This document shows positions 36,617 to 45,649 of a stretch of 64,000 nt of DNA, in pieces. This DNA comes from Pantoea agglomerans (GTDB lineage Bacteria; Pseudomonadota; Gammaproteobacteria; Enterobacterales; Enterobacteriaceae), in assembly GCF_020149765.1 (NCBI RefSeq), contig NZ_CP083809.1, positions 1,550,001 through 1,614,000 of the forward strand, in the 5' to 3' direction. Positions within the stretch are counted from its first letter, which is position 1; every line of letters starts with the position of its first letter. The translations under genes and the position numbers were made by a program. The notes below the pieces were generated by a model. That model saw only the letters and a list, made by a program, of their open reading frames with translations, made no database searches and was not told the DNA's origin.

Positions 36617-38266
36617 ATGGCTGCTTTGCCGCATTCCGTTCGAAAATTACGTCCCGAACTGCGCGTACATCTCCTGTTTTTAGCGGTCTTTCTCTTCTCC
36701 TCTTTTCTGACCTGGCGCGAACTGCATGTTCTGAAAGCCAACTATGAGGATCGACAGCGCGCCGCGCTGGCGGATATGCAGAGCAGGCTGGAGAGTCAGT
36801 TTCAGGAGAGCATCGACGGGATGATCTACTACCGCCGTATGTTCACCTATGCGCTGGCGCATCCGCTCGACGCCCACCACGCGCGCCATGCGCTGGCGAA
36901 GTTTCAGCAGCTGCGCCCGCAGCCCGCCTGGCAGCTGCGGCTTAATATGCCGCGCAGCATGCCGATAAACGGCGTCGGCGACAGCGCGCTGGTGCAGGAC
37001 GCGCTGCTGCAGCGCGATCCGGCACGGCTTAATGATGAGATGCTCGCGGCGCTGGAGTTCAGCTTTATTATGCAGTTCAGCGATGCGGAAGCCGATTTCC
37101 ACTCGCGCTTCTGGTACACCTCGCGCGCTGGCTTCTTTATTACCTCGCGTCCGCCGCAAAGCCTCTCCGCCATCTCCGCCAGCTACGCCACTATGGTTTC
37201 GCGTCCCTGGTTCCGCGCCATGGCGACGCAGGTGACGCCTCAGCAGCTGAGCTGGTCCGGCGTCTATCAGGGCGCGGAGGAGGAGGGGGCGATGCTGACG
37301 GCCAGCACGCCCGTTTTCAATAACGGCTACTGGTATGGCGCGCTGTCGATGGATTTCACCCGGGAGCGTATCGCCAGCGAGCTGAGCACAATGCGCCACA
37401 GCGCGCTGCAGGGCAGCGTGGTGCTGCTCGATAAGCGACAGCAGCTGGTGGCCTCCCTTGACGCGACGGACAGCAGGCCGCTGAGCGACGGCGCGCAGCG
37501 GCGCCTCTACGCCCGGATTGCCCGACAGCCGCAGGGCGCGCTGCGGCTGGAGAATCAGTTCATCAGCTGGAGCAAGCTAAAAAACATGGACGGCTATCTG
37601 CTGAACCAGCAGACCCTGGGGCAGGGGCTGCGCCAGGATTTAGGGCGCGCCATGCTGTTTATGCTGCTGATGTGGCTGCTGTTTGTGCTGCTGCTGCTGC
37701 TGGCGGATCAGATTATTGTGCGCCTGGTGCGGCGGCTGAGCCAGCTCTCCGCCCGTCTGGTGTGGCGCGCCAGCTACGACGGCCTGACGCAGCTGCTTAA
37801 CCGCAGCGCCTTTTTTGAGCGCTTTGAAGCCGAGGTGGCGCGCTGCCGGGCGCTTAACGCACCGCTGACGGTGATCCAGCTCGATATCGACCATTTTAAA
37901 AGGGTTAACGACACCTGGGGCCATCAGGCGGGCGATCAGGCGCTGGTGCGCGTCGCGGCGATCGTAAGTCAGGGGCTGCGGAAAAACGATCTGGCGGGCC
38001 GCGTCGGCGGTGAGGAGTTCTGCGTGGTGCTGCCGGAAACCGGGCTGGCGGATGCGGAAAAGGTAGCAGAGCGGATGCGCGAGCGGCTGGCGGCGAAAAC
38101 TATTCTGGTTAACGCCAGCCAGAGCTTTAGCGTGACGCTCTCGGCGGGCGTTGCCAGCAGCGAAGAGCAGGGCGAGTATCAGGCGATTCGCTTACAGGCG
38201 GAAGCGGACCGCCGACTCTATCTGGCGAAGAGTCAGGGCCGCAACCGCGTGGTAGCCAGAGGTTAA
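36617..38266 (+). CDS. dgcQ: DgcQ (YedQ), membrane diguanylate cyclase
   Basis: This protein of about 549 residues makes cyclic di-GMP from two GTP. It has TM1 (about 15-32), a periplasmic sensor region (INGVGDSALV, TSRAGFFITS and NNGYWYGALSMD all match E. coli YedQ), TM2 near 350, and a GGDEF domain with GRVGGEEF. RKND five residues before GGEEF is an inhibitory I-site. Cellulose synthesis control is known for YedQ. Starts TTG 36611 and ATG 36617 both read on. A TATACT at 36577-36582 could be its -10. It overlaps the convergent 38263 gene by 4 bases. Confidence 0.93.
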   Translation: MAALPHSVRKLRPELRVHLLFLAVFLFSSFLTWRELHVLKANYEDRQRAALADMQSRLESQFQESIDGMIYYRRMFTYALAHPLDAHHARHALAKFQQLRPQPAWQLRLNMPRSMPINGVGDSALVQDALLQRDPARLNDEMLAALEFSFIMQFSDAEADFHSRFWYTSRAGFFITSRPPQSLSAISASYATMVSRPWFRAMATQVTPQQLSWSGVYQGAEEEGAMLTASTPVFNNGYWYGALSMDFTRERIASELSTMRHSALQGSVVLLDKRQQLVASLDATDSRPLSDGAQRRLYARIARQPQGALRLENQFISWSKLKNMDGYLLNQQTLGQGLRQDLGRAMLFMLLMWLLFVLLLLLADQIIVRLVRRLSQLSARLVWRASYDGLTQLLNRSAFFERFEAEVARCRALNAPLTVIQLDIDHFKRVNDTWGHQAGDQALVRVAAIVSQGLRKNDLAGRVGGEEFCVVLPETGLADAEKVAERMRERLAAKTILVNASQSFSVTLSAGVASSEEQGEYQAIRLQAEADRRLYLAKSQGRNRVVARG

Positions 38267-39483
38267 ACGTTGCCGGCGTTGTCCTCTTCCACCGCCTGAT
38301 AGATACGCTGCAGGATATCGGGGAAGGCGGACTGGACGCGGCTCCAGCTGGGAATAAACGGCTTGTCGTTGGGACGCTCGATAAAGGCCTGTCCCGCTTC
38401 CAGAATCGACTGGGTGAACATCTCCACCGCCGCCTCTTCGATATGCTGATCGAACTTCAGGCCGTTCATTGCCGCCTCGTGGTTATAGATTTCCATCATA
38501 TCGAGCGCGTTGCGGTAGTAGGTGGCCTTCAGCACGCGGAACGAGTCGCTGGTGAGCGGCACTCCCATGGTCGCCAGTTTACGCAGCAGTGACTGCACGA
38601 TATCGCTGCTCATCCGCTTCAGGCCGCCGGTGCCGTCATCTTCCGCCAGCGGCTGATGTTTGTGGTCGTAGTTGTCGGCGATCTCAACCTGGCAGGTCTG
38701 ACGCGTGGTGTAGTTGCGGTAGATTTCCGACAGCACGCCAATCTCCAGCCCCCAGTCGCCGGGAATCTTAATGCCGTTGAGCACGTGGGTGCGCATGGCG
38801 AATTCGCCCGACAGCGGGTAGCGGAAGCTGGCAAGATAGTCGAGATACTCGGAGTGGCCATACACCTTTTGCAGCGAGCGCAGCAGCGGGCCAACCAGCA
38901 GTCGGCCGACGCGGCCGTTCAGCTTGCCGTCGGCGACGCGCGCGTAAAAGCCTTTGCAGAACTCATACTGAAACGCCGGGTTCGCCAGCGGATAGAGCAG
39001 GCGCGCCAGCATGCCGCGTTCGTAAGTAACGATATCGCAGTCGTGCAGCGCCACGCACTGGGTGCGGTCCGAGGCGAGGGTAAAGCCGGTGCAGAACCAG
39101 ACGTTGCGCCCTTTGCCCGGCTGGGAAGGGGAAAGTCCCTCTTTATCCAGCTCGGCGTCAATCGCCTTCAGACGCGGGCCATCATTCCATAAAATGCGGT
39201 GGCGCTGCGGCAGGCGCGAAAAAAATTCGCGCGCGAAGAGAAACTGATCGCGGTCGGCGCGATCGAGGCCAATCACGATCTCGTCAAGATAGGGCACTTT
39301 AGCCAGCTCATCGACGATATTGCCCAGCGCCGGTCCTTCCAGTTCGGAGAAGAGCGACGGCAGAATCAGCCCCATTTTGCGTTTGCGCGCGAAGCGCACC
39401 ATCTCTTTTTCCAGCGACTCAACGCTGCGGTTGGTCAGATTATGGAAATTGGTAATCACGCCATTCTGATAAAAATCACTCAT
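38263..39483 (-). CDS. GT81-like glycosyltransferase (glucosyl/mannosyl-3-phosphoglycerate synthase type)
   Basis: This 406-residue cytoplasmic enzyme has GLILPSLFSELEGPAL, VIGLDRADRDQF and a metal-binding DCD in VALHDCDIVTYERG. GDWGLEIGVLSEIYRN and DKHKHQP-type metal/substrate residues follow. The layout resembles glucosyl-3-phosphoglycerate synthase (GpgS), which moves glucose from a nucleotide sugar to 3-phosphoglycerate. It follows yedP by 33 bases on the same strand. Together they would make a glycosylglycerate osmolyte. Donor sugar cannot be read from sequence. Confidence 0.78.
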   Translation of the reverse strand: MSDFYQNGVITNFHNLTNRSVESLEKEMVRFARKRKMGLILPSLFSELEGPALGNIVDELAKVPYLDEIVIGLDRADRDQFLFAREFFSRLPQRHRILWNDGPRLKAIDAELDKEGLSPSQPGKGRNVWFCTGFTLASDRTQCVALHDCDIVTYERGMLARLLYPLANPAFQYEFCKGFYARVADGKLNGRVGRLLVGPLLRSLQKVYGHSEYLDYLASFRYPLSGEFAMRTHVLNGIKIPGDWGLEIGVLSEIYRNYTTRQTCQVEIADNYDHKHQPLAEDDGTGGLKRMSSDIVQSLLRKLATMGVPLTSDSFRVLKATYYRNALDMMEIYNHEAAMNGLKFDQHIEEAAVEMFTQSILEAGQAFIERPNDKPFIPSWSRVQSAFPDILQRIYQAVEEDNAGNV

Positions 39484-39516
39484 CGCGCCATCCTGTTAAT
39501 CATCAGTGGTTGCGGC

Positions 39517-40305
39517 TTAATCGGGTTGGGTCAGGAAATAGTCGAGTCCCTCTTTCCAGCCCTCGGGGCCGTAGTGCGCCGTATGGTAGATCCGGCTTGT
39601 ATCCTGTCGGGTCAGCGAGACCGGCGTTTTGCTGTAGCCCTTAATCACCACGGCGTAGTCAACCGCATCCAGCATCGGCGCATCGTTGGGGCCGTCGCCG
39701 AGGCCGATAGTGGCGGGTGCGCTGTCATACTGGCCGAGCAGCCAGCGCAGCGCTTCGCCTTTGCCGCTGCCTGCGGGCATGACGTGCCAGAAACGGCCGC
39801 CCTGCGTCAGCTGCAGCTGATGCTGGGCCAGCGCGGTGCGAAACGCCTCCAGCTTCTCTTCGTCGTCGCGCCAGACGATCACTTCTGACGCCTCACGCTG
39901 GCGCGCCAGCGCCGAGTCGCTTTCAGTCAGGCCGGTCATTGCCGCCACTTCGGCATCGGTGAAGTGGCTGAAGCCCTGAAAGCGGAAGTTCCCCTGCAGC
40001 GTATCCAGCGTGCGGCAGAGCGCGTCCCAGGCGAGGCTATCCGGCGGGATCCGCTCGCGTCGCTGCGCTGACATCTGCACCACCGCGCCGTTTTCCGCAA
40101 TAAAAGGCGTATTTGTCAGGCCGAGGCGCTTTTGCAGCGGCGCCATTTCGGCGGCGGTTTTACTGGAGCAAAGCACCACCGGCACCTGCTGACGCTGCAG
40201 TTCATCCAGCCAGGCGGCCGCGGCATCCCAGCGATAGGTGTGATGATCGAGCAGGGAACCATCCAGATCGGTAATGACTAACAGCGGCTGTTGCAAACTG
40301 GGCAT
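39517..40305 (-). CDS. yedP: YedP, mannosyl-3-phosphoglycerate phosphatase family
   Basis: This 262-residue HAD-superfamily phosphatase has VITDLDGSLLDH (motif I nucleophile Asp), VVLCSSKTAAEM (motif II Ser), K in the GKGEALRWLL region, and GLGDGPNDAPMLDAVDYAV (motif IV). It matches E. coli YedP and the MpgP family, which removes the phosphate from mannosyl- or glucosyl-3-phosphoglycerate. The likely partner synthase follows immediately. E. coli K-12 has the phosphatase without an obvious synthase. Confidence 0.92.
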   Translation of the reverse strand: MPSLQQPLLVITDLDGSLLDHHTYRWDAAAAWLDELQRQQVPVVLCSSKTAAEMAPLQKRLGLTNTPFIAENGAVVQMSAQRRERIPPDSLAWDALCRTLDTLQGNFRFQGFSHFTDAEVAAMTGLTESDSALARQREASEVIVWRDDEEKLEAFRTALAQHQLQLTQGGRFWHVMPAGSGKGEALRWLLGQYDSAPATIGLGDGPNDAPMLDAVDYAVVIKGYSKTPVSLTRQDTSRIYHTAHYGPEGWKEGLDYFLTQPD

Positions 40306-40538
40306 AGCAGGCTCCTTGCGACATTAACCAACGGATTTTCAGTATTATAGTTGATGAACAATTGCGCCTGCTTTTCACCCGTCGCGCGCCACTTCCAGGA
40401 TAATTCTTAAAACGCAACGGTAAAGCAAAGCGTAATGCACAGAAAATGCATGGCTGAAAGCGGGTGAAATCAGGCTGTTTCCGGTAACTTCAGCGGGTCT
40501 GATGCGGAAAGGTCAGCAGATTTGTGCATAGCCAGGAC

Positions 40539-40566
40539 TTGTCTTAATGCCGGGCAGGCGTAATCT
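40539..40566 (+). promoter_or_regulatory. Putative dsrA promoter
   Basis: TTGTCT (40539-40544) and TAATCT (40561-40566) are -35/-10-like with a 16-bp spacer. Transcription would begin about 40571-40573, matching the expected 5' end of the DsrA homolog. Confidence 0.55.
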
Positions 40567-40570
40567 GCAG

Positions 40571-40642
40571 AGGTGTCAAGCATTTCCTGATGTAACGAAT
40601 TTATGTGGTTCTTCACCCGGCGCTCCCTGCCGGGTTTTTTTT
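40571..40642 (+). ncRNA. dsrA: DsrA small RNA, shortened variant
   Basis: ATTTCCTGATGTAACGAATTT matches the rpoS-pairing core of E. coli DsrA (ATTTCCTGGTGTAACGAATTT) in all but one base. The flanking GTGTCA can pair with TGATGT, with wobbles, so stem 1 is kept. TGTGGTTCTTC follows, then a terminator stem ACCCGGC/GCCGGGT (40615-40635) and eight T. The whole RNA is about 70 bases against 87 in E. coli. The descending arm of stem-loop 2, where DsrA pairs hns, is missing. It lies between yedP and yodD, near rcsA and dsrB as in E. coli. Activation of rpoS translation is inferred. Confidence 0.85.
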
Positions 40643-40651
40643 GCCGCGCGG

Positions 40652-40876
40652 TTAGCGGTTGAGTTCGTTGCAGCTACAGTCGCGAATATCCAGCTCATAC
40701 TCGTCCGCCAGCTCAATACTCCCTCCCCAGGCTCTGCCGCCGGTTCTTAAATGGCGGCTGCTATCTGCTTCGGGGAGGGTTTGCGCGCGCTCGGCGGTGC
40801 TGCGCGGCAGGCTGTTAAGCAGCGAGTCCACTTCGGGTTTTTCGCTGGCGGGCCGCTCAGGGGTTATTGGCGCCAT
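40652..40876 (-). CDS. yodD: YodD family small protein
   Basis: This 74-residue protein from ATG 40876 has the C-terminal IELADEYELDIRDCSCNELNR. E. coli YodD has RELADAFELDIHDFSVSEVNR at the same place. The N-terminal half is proline/serine-rich and poorly conserved. AGGAGAG lies 7 bases upstream of this ATG; the ATG at 40879 is also possible. YodD is linked to stress and biofilm in E. coli; no mechanism is known. Confidence 0.85.
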   Translation of the reverse strand: MAPITPERPASEKPEVDSLLNSLPRSTAERAQTLPEADSSRHLRTGGRAWGGSIELADEYELDIRDCSCNELNR

Positions 40877-41207
40877 CATCGCTCTCCTTTTGTCAAAAAA
40901 GGACACTTCACTTCACTCACGCCGGAGACTAAGGCGGATCGATTAAGTATAGACGGCAGGAAAAAACGCAGGCAAAAAAAAGCCCGCGCTGCGCGGGCAA
41001 AATCCTTGTTACTTTTAGGTTGACTACCCCTTAGGGGTGGGGCAGTAAGAGAAGTGTAAAAGGTTGACGTGTCAGAAGTCTTGTTGTGAAACGTTAAGAA
41101 AGTGAAAAAGCGTCCGCTTACGTAAATTTACCTCTTTTTTCCTTTGTTATCAGCAGCATCGTCTATAGTTACAGACGGAATGACAACTGACGCGACAAGG
41201 AGAGACC
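40877..41207. other. Intergenic region between yodD and the Pmp3 gene
   Basis: These 331 bases hold the yodD promoter, a strong minus-strand terminator hairpin at 40974-40998 and a sigma-S-like CTATAGTTA (41163-41171) ahead of the Pmp3 gene. No other ORF is convincing. Confidence 0.45.
40974..41075 (-). ncRNA. Candidate minus-strand small RNA
   Basis: Read on the minus strand, the segment has a small hairpin (ACCCC-TAA-GGGGT) and a purine/A-rich single-stranded stretch. It then has a perfect 7-bp GC stem, GCCCGCG/CGCGGGC (40982-40998), with eight U. No minus-strand ORF ends just upstream of this terminator, so it would end an otherwise unexplained transcript. The 5' end near 41075 is a guess and no known sRNA is matched. 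Confidence 0.3.
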
Positions 41208-41366
41208 ATGGATCTGTTACGCATTATTATCGCCATTATTTTGCCGCCGCTGGGCGTATTTATGCAGGTCGGTTTCGGCGGCGCCTTCTGGCTAAATATC
41301 TTACTGACGCTGTGCGGCTATATTCCCGGTATCATTCATGCGGTTTGGGTGATTGCGCGTCGCTGA
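41208..41366 (+). CDS. Pmp3/YqaE (UPF0057) family membrane peptide
   Basis: This 52-residue peptide starts at ATG 41208 behind AAGGAGAGACC. It has two hydrophobic helices: MDLLRIIIAIILPPLGVFMQ and a second, with FWLNILLTLCGYIPGIIHAVWVI between and after. The PPLGVF and GYIPGIIHA boxes are the hallmarks of the Pmp3/YqaE proteolipid family. Family members affect membrane potential and salt stress. A sigma-S-like -10 lies 45 bases upstream. Confidence 0.93.
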   Translation: MDLLRIIIAIILPPLGVFMQVGFGGAFWLNILLTLCGYIPGIIHAVWVIARR

Positions 41367-41414
41367 GGCGGACGTTTACACTGATGCACAGGAAAATCAT
41401 CAGGAGCAACCCCC

Positions 41415-41609
41415 ATGAAGGTCAATGACCGCGTCACCGTAAAGACCGATGGCGGCCCGCGCCGCCTCGGCACCGTCCTTGCCGTAGAGCCGTTTAACGA
41501 AGGCGTTATGTATCTGGTGGCGCTGGAAGATTATCCGCTCGGCATCTGGTTCTTTAATGAGAGCGATGATCCAGAAGGGGTATTCGTGGAGCCTTATCAG
41601 GCGGAATAA
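41415..41609 (+). CDS. dsrB: DsrB family protein
   Basis: This 64-residue protein, [20 protein letters not shown], continues with [17 protein letters not shown], nearly identical to E. coli DsrB. In E. coli dsrB is named for its position next to dsrA and depends on RpoS; here dsrA is about 800 bases away. The molecular function is unknown. Confidence 0.95.
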   Translation: MKVNDRVTVKTDGGPRRLGTVLAVEPFNEGVMYLVALEDYPLGIWFFNESDDPEGVFVEPYQAE

Positions 41610-41668
41610 ACGCGAAGCGGCCGGAGTGGGCGCGCGACCGATCTTTTATCCTCTTAATATCGCAAAAT

Positions 41669-41694
41669 AATAAGGCGCCTGACGGCGCCTTATT
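41669..41694. terminator. Bidirectional terminator between dsrB and the chemoreceptor
   Basis: AATAAGGCGCC (41669-41679) pairs with GGCGCCTTATT (41684-41694) around TGAC, flanked by A and T runs. It can end dsrB (plus) and the convergent chemoreceptor gene (minus). Confidence 0.9.
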
Positions 41695-41748
41695 TTATGG
41701 CTGATCGGCAATAAGCAAGCGCCGACGCGCCTCGGTTTTTGCTCCGGC

Positions 41749-43456
41749 TCAGAAGGTTTCCCAGTTGTCATTGCCGGAGGTCGCCAGCGCCGGACGCGGC
41801 ATGACCCGCGGCGACGTCAGCGCCGGCGCGGCAGAGGCGGCGGACGCAGCGGGCAGCGCGGGACTCTCCTGCAGGCGGAAGGCGGCGACAGCCCTGGTCA
41901 GCTTGCCAGCCTGATCTTCCAGCGACGCGGCCGCTGCCGACGCCTCTTCAACCAGCGAGGCGTTCTGCTGCGTAACGTTATCCATCTCGGTGACCGCCTG
42001 GCTGACCTGCTGGATGCCGCGGCTCTGTTCATCTGACGCGGCGGCGATCTCCGCCATAATATCGGTCACGCGGCGTACCGCCTCGACGATTTCGCCCATG
42101 GTGTCGCCCGCTTCGCCTACCTGATGCGACCCCTCTTTAATCAAGCTGACCGATTCGGCAATCAGCGACTCAATCTCTTTGGCCGCCTGGGCGCTGCGCC
42201 AGGCTGCGCACCTCGCTGGCCACCACCGCAAAGCCGCGACCCTGTTCGCCGGCGCGCGCCGCTTCCACCGCGGCATTGAGCGCCAGAATATTGGTCTGGA
42301 AGGCGATGCTGTTGATGACGTTGGTGATCTCGGCGATCTTCTTCGAGCTGCCGGAGATATTGGTCATGGTTTTCACCACGCCGCTCACCAGCTCGCCGCC
42401 GTTGCGGGCTTTGCCGGAAGCGTCTGCCGCCAGCTGGCTGGCGTGATGAGCGTTCTCGGCGTTCTGCTTCACCGTCGCGGTCAGCTGCTCCATGCTGGCG
42501 GCGGTTTGCTCCAGCGCGGCGGCCTGCTGCTCGGTACGGGAAGAGAGATCGGTGTTGCCGGCGGAGATCTCGCCGGATCCCTGATAGATCGCCACCGCGC
42601 CTTCGCGCACCGTGCCAACGGTTTTCACCAGCGAATCCTGCATCAGCTGCAGGTTATGCAGCAGCGTGCCAATTTCGCTGCGGCCGTGCGGCTCCGGCGG
42701 GGCGGTGAGGTCGCCCTGCGCGATGCGCTCAATACGCGCCACCGACAGACGCAGCGGGCTGATCACCACGCGACGCAGAAAGACAAAGGTCATCAGCGTC
42801 AGCAGTAAAGCGGCGACGAAGGCGGCCGCCATGGCGATAAAGCCGATGCGCGACTCGTGCTCCGCCGTCGCGTTGATCGACTCGGCGCGCTGGGTGCGCA
42901 GTTTAATCGCCTGCAGCAGCACCTCGTTATAGGCATTGTCGAGTTTGCGCGTGACGTCGGTCTCCTGCGCGATAATACCCTCGAAGCTCCCCTGCTTGCC
43001 GGCGTGGATCATCGGCTTCAGGCCTTTCTCAATATAGTCGTTGAAGCGCGCCGTCAGCGGGGCGTCAAGGGCGATATCCTGCGGGGTTTTGACCTTGCGA
43101 TCCTGATAAACCTTAAAGCCTTCCTGTGCCTGCTGGATACGCTTTTCGGAGGCGGCGATGTTGGCTTTGAACTCATCCATCTCGCCGATGCGAGCGGCGG
43201 CACCGGCCTGAATAATAGAGAGACGCGCGGTGCGCAGGTGGTTTGAACTGTTAGAGAGTCCCATGCGCACCTGGATCTCATCAGTGGCATCCTTAAGAGA
43301 CTGGTTGCTCTGAATCAGAAAATAGCTGGCCAGGGCGATACAGAGGGCGAACAGCAGCAGAATACCGCCGAAAATCATACTAAAGAGCGGCACCAGGCGC
43401 AGGTTGCGCCACAGGCCAGCCTTGAACGGTGTAGAAGAGTCCAGTGGTGTGTTCAT
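41749..43456 (-). pseudogene. Methyl-accepting chemotaxis protein broken by a frameshift
   Basis: The N-terminal frame starts at ATG 43456: TM1 (about 22-44), a TarH-type four-helix ligand domain, TM2 near 215, HAMP and hairpin with [20 protein letters not shown]. It runs to VRSLAQR and then departs as PGGQRD, stop at 42170. The C-terminal frame carries on from [12 protein letters not shown] to the end NDNWETF, the CheR/CheB docking pentapeptide. An intact frame would need CAGCGC-AGCGC; one AGCGC is missing near 42191-42200. This is a Tar/Tsr-grade receptor, inactive as read. A sequencing error is possible. Confidence 0.85.
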
Positions 43457-43550
43457 ATCCTTGATCTCATGTCGGGGTTATGAAACTAACATCGGCAGAG
43501 AAGGGGAAAGGGTTAGGTGAGGGAGTGCGATCTGGCTCGCAAAAATGGCG

Positions 43551-43577
43551 AAAAAAAAACCGGCCAGGGGGCCGGTT
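43551..43577 (-). terminator. Terminator of rcsA
   Basis: AACCGGCC (43558-43565) pairs with GGCCGGTT (43570-43577) around AGGG. The A tract at 43551-43559 reads as a U run on the minus strand, just beyond the rcsA stop. Confidence 0.9.
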
Positions 43578-43591
43578 CTTTCGCGAGTTGA

Positions 43592-44227
43592 TTATCTCAC
43601 ATTGACATAGATACCTGACGTCACATTGTCAGTTAAACGCACCACATGGTAGATAACCTGTTTGTTATGGGTTTTGATCTTGCGTTTAATATTGCCTTTG
43701 TGTGACGAAACGGTCTTGGCTTTAATTTGCATCTTGTCTGAGATCTGAATGGTGTCATGGCCTGACATCCACATTTTCAGCATATTTGACTCCGTCTGGC
43801 TTAATGTCAGAGGGTGTACATCCAGACCTGAAGAAATACGAGTTGATGCGTTAAGCTTTTTCTGTAAATACGTGCTGAGTAATGAGTCCAGTGTCGTCGT
43901 TTTTATCGATTTTGACGTAATAATCAAGTTCTTACGAACGTAGAGGTATTCCTCAAAATGGATATTAGAAATGGCCATGAAGATAAAAAACAGCGTTTCC
44001 GGGTGCTGCATAATAATATTTCGGATGCGGTCGCTGGAATCCGCTTCGTGGATAAAACACTCTTCGTTAATAAACACTACGCCAGGTTTTAGCTGTTCGC
44101 AGCGATGCTGTAATTGCTCAATATCGGAGACAGAAAAAATGTTTTTCTTTTTGACTCCTTTACAGGACATGTAGTCCGATAATCCCAGGCGTGTGTAGTT
44201 GCATGAATCCATAATAATCGTTGGCAT
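43592..44227 (-). CDS. rcsA: RcsA, capsule-synthesis transcription activator
   Basis: RcsA pairs with RcsB at RcsAB boxes to activate capsule genes and repress flagella. This 211-residue protein begins [20 protein letters not shown] and has [13 protein letters not shown]. The LuxR-type [38 protein letters not shown] is near-identical to E. coli RcsA. The protein is short-lived (Lon) in E. coli. In Erwinia-type species RcsA controls amylovoran/stewartan, which fits this background. Its place beside the fli genes is conserved. Confidence 0.97.
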   Translation of the reverse strand: MPTIIMDSCNYTRLGLSDYMSCKGVKKKNIFSVSDIEQLQHRCEQLKPGVVFINEECFIHEADSSDRIRNIIMQHPETLFFIFMAISNIHFEEYLYVRKNLIITSKSIKTTTLDSLLSTYLQKKLNASTRISSGLDVHPLTLSQTESNMLKMWMSGHDTIQISDKMQIKAKTVSSHKGNIKRKIKTHNKQVIYHVVRLTDNVTSGIYVNVR

Positions 44228-44863
44228 GTTTAGCGACCCTCACCAATTTGTTATCCGTTTAAATCAACGATGAATTACGCGTTGCTGTACGAGAGAGATT
44301 TCTAAGACACTTTTTTATTCTGCTCAGCAGTCTGGCGACAGGCCATACGCCCGCCAAAAGTATTCTTCCCTGACCCGTTTCTGCAAAGTTATTTTTTGTG
44401 TTGCCTCGACGTCACTTAACTCGCCAGTGATAGCGGGAATCGCTGGCGATTTGCAATAAGCGTGCATAACACCCTGTTTTGAGAGCCTCGTCACTATCGC
44501 GCATAACACAGCCAATGCTGATAGGACAATTCTTAAAAACATTTGATTCGCGAAAGTGTGACGTTTTAGCGAGTGTTGACAATGCCGGAAAAAAAAGGTT
44601 CTGACAAGAAAAATCGTTAAAGGATTTTTTTTGTTCCAAAACAATCTGTTGCCGATTTTGTCAACGATTCCACCGAGTTAGCTGTAGCGGGAATCTGAGA
44701 AATAAAATACTTGAAGCGCGGTTTAATAAGAATAATTTTCAGAGTTACTTCTCACTTATCAGAATTTCCTTAGTTGATTTCTGAGAAAACTGGTTTGAAA
44801 AATGCACAGAATGTTTTGGGTGGCTTAAGTATCACTTTAGAAAGATAGTGAGATACTTAATCA
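44228..44863. other. Intergenic region between rcsA and fliR
   Basis: This 636-base, relatively A+T-rich stretch lies upstream of rcsA and downstream of fliR. I see no convincing gene; short minus-strand frames (44324-44644, 44412-44639) have no family character. TAAGAATAATTTTC at 44727-44740 weakly resembles an RcsAB box. The rcsA promoter should lie here, and H-NS control (as in E. coli) would fit the base composition. Confidence 0.35.
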
Positions 44864-45649
44864 TCAGGGGTGAGACAGTTCCGATATAAACTGAGCGAGC
44901 AAATCAAAGACTTCGCTGAACAGATGCTCACAGAAGGGCGCAACCAGAGGCATCATCAACCCCATGGTCAAAATTCCCACTGTTAAGGTAATTGGAAAGC
45001 CAATCGCGAAAATGGATAGTTGAGGTGTAACACGGTTTAACAAACCCAGGACCAGGTTTATCAGAAGCAGTAAAACGATTAAGGGTAGCGCTAACATCAT
45101 GCCATTAAGGAAAATTAAACCGCCCGCTTTGACCAGTGCATTAAAGGCGTTGGCGTTTAACGGCTGCCCGCCAATCGGCAACGTATGAAAACTGTCCGCC
45201 AGCAGGGAGATCAGCCACAGGTGCCCGTTGAAGGTCAGGAACAGCAACATCGCCAGCATATCGAGAAAACGGGCCAGAACCGGCATATTCAAGCGACTGC
45301 CTGGATCGAAAAACGTGGCGAAAGAGAGGCCCATCTGTAAACCGATCACCTCGCCCGAGAGGCGCACCGCAGCAAATGCCAGCTGCATCGTGAACCCCAG
45401 CCCGATACCGATCAGCATCTGCTGAAGCAGCAGCCAGAAGCCGGCGGGCGAGAAGAGCGTGACGTCAACCGGAGGCAGCGTTGGTATCATTATCCAGGTG
45501 ATCAGCGCCGCCAGACCGATTTTCACGCGTTTGCTGATAGCACGCTCGCTCAGCAGCGGCGCAGTGGCAAACAGCGCCAGCATGCGCGCCAGCGGCCAGA
45601 AAAACTGACTGACCCAGTGAACCAGCTGGCCGCTGTCGAGAGTAATCAT
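44864..45649 (-). CDS. fliR: FliR, flagellar export gate protein
   Basis: This protein of about 261 residues has several membrane segments and starts at ATG 45649, which shares its A with the fliQ stop. [33 protein letters not shown] and the C-terminal membrane helices match FliR. It forms, with FliP and FliQ, the pore of the flagellar type III export apparatus. It is the last gene of the fli block. Confidence 0.95.
   Translation of the reverse strand: MITLDSGQLVHWVSQFFWPLARMLALFATAPLLSERAISKRVKIGLAALITWIMIPTLPPVDVTLFSPAGFWLLLQQMLIGIGLGFTMQLAFAAVRLSGEVIGLQMGLSFATFFDPGSRLNMPVLARFLDMLAMLLFLTFNGHLWLISLLADSFHTLPIGGQPLNANAFNALVKAGGLIFLNGMMLALPLIVLLLLINLVLGLLNRVTPQLSIFAIGFPITLTVGILTMGLMMPLVAPFCEHLFSEVFDLLAQFISELSHP

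Noticed and set aside
44324..44644. 106-codon minus frame upstream of rcsA
   Set aside because: No ribosome site or family likeness, and the region should carry the rcsA promoter.
44727..44740. RcsAB-box-like TAAGAATAATTTTC upstream of rcsA
   Set aside because: The second half-site is poor and it lies about 500 bases from the rcsA start; kept only as a note.
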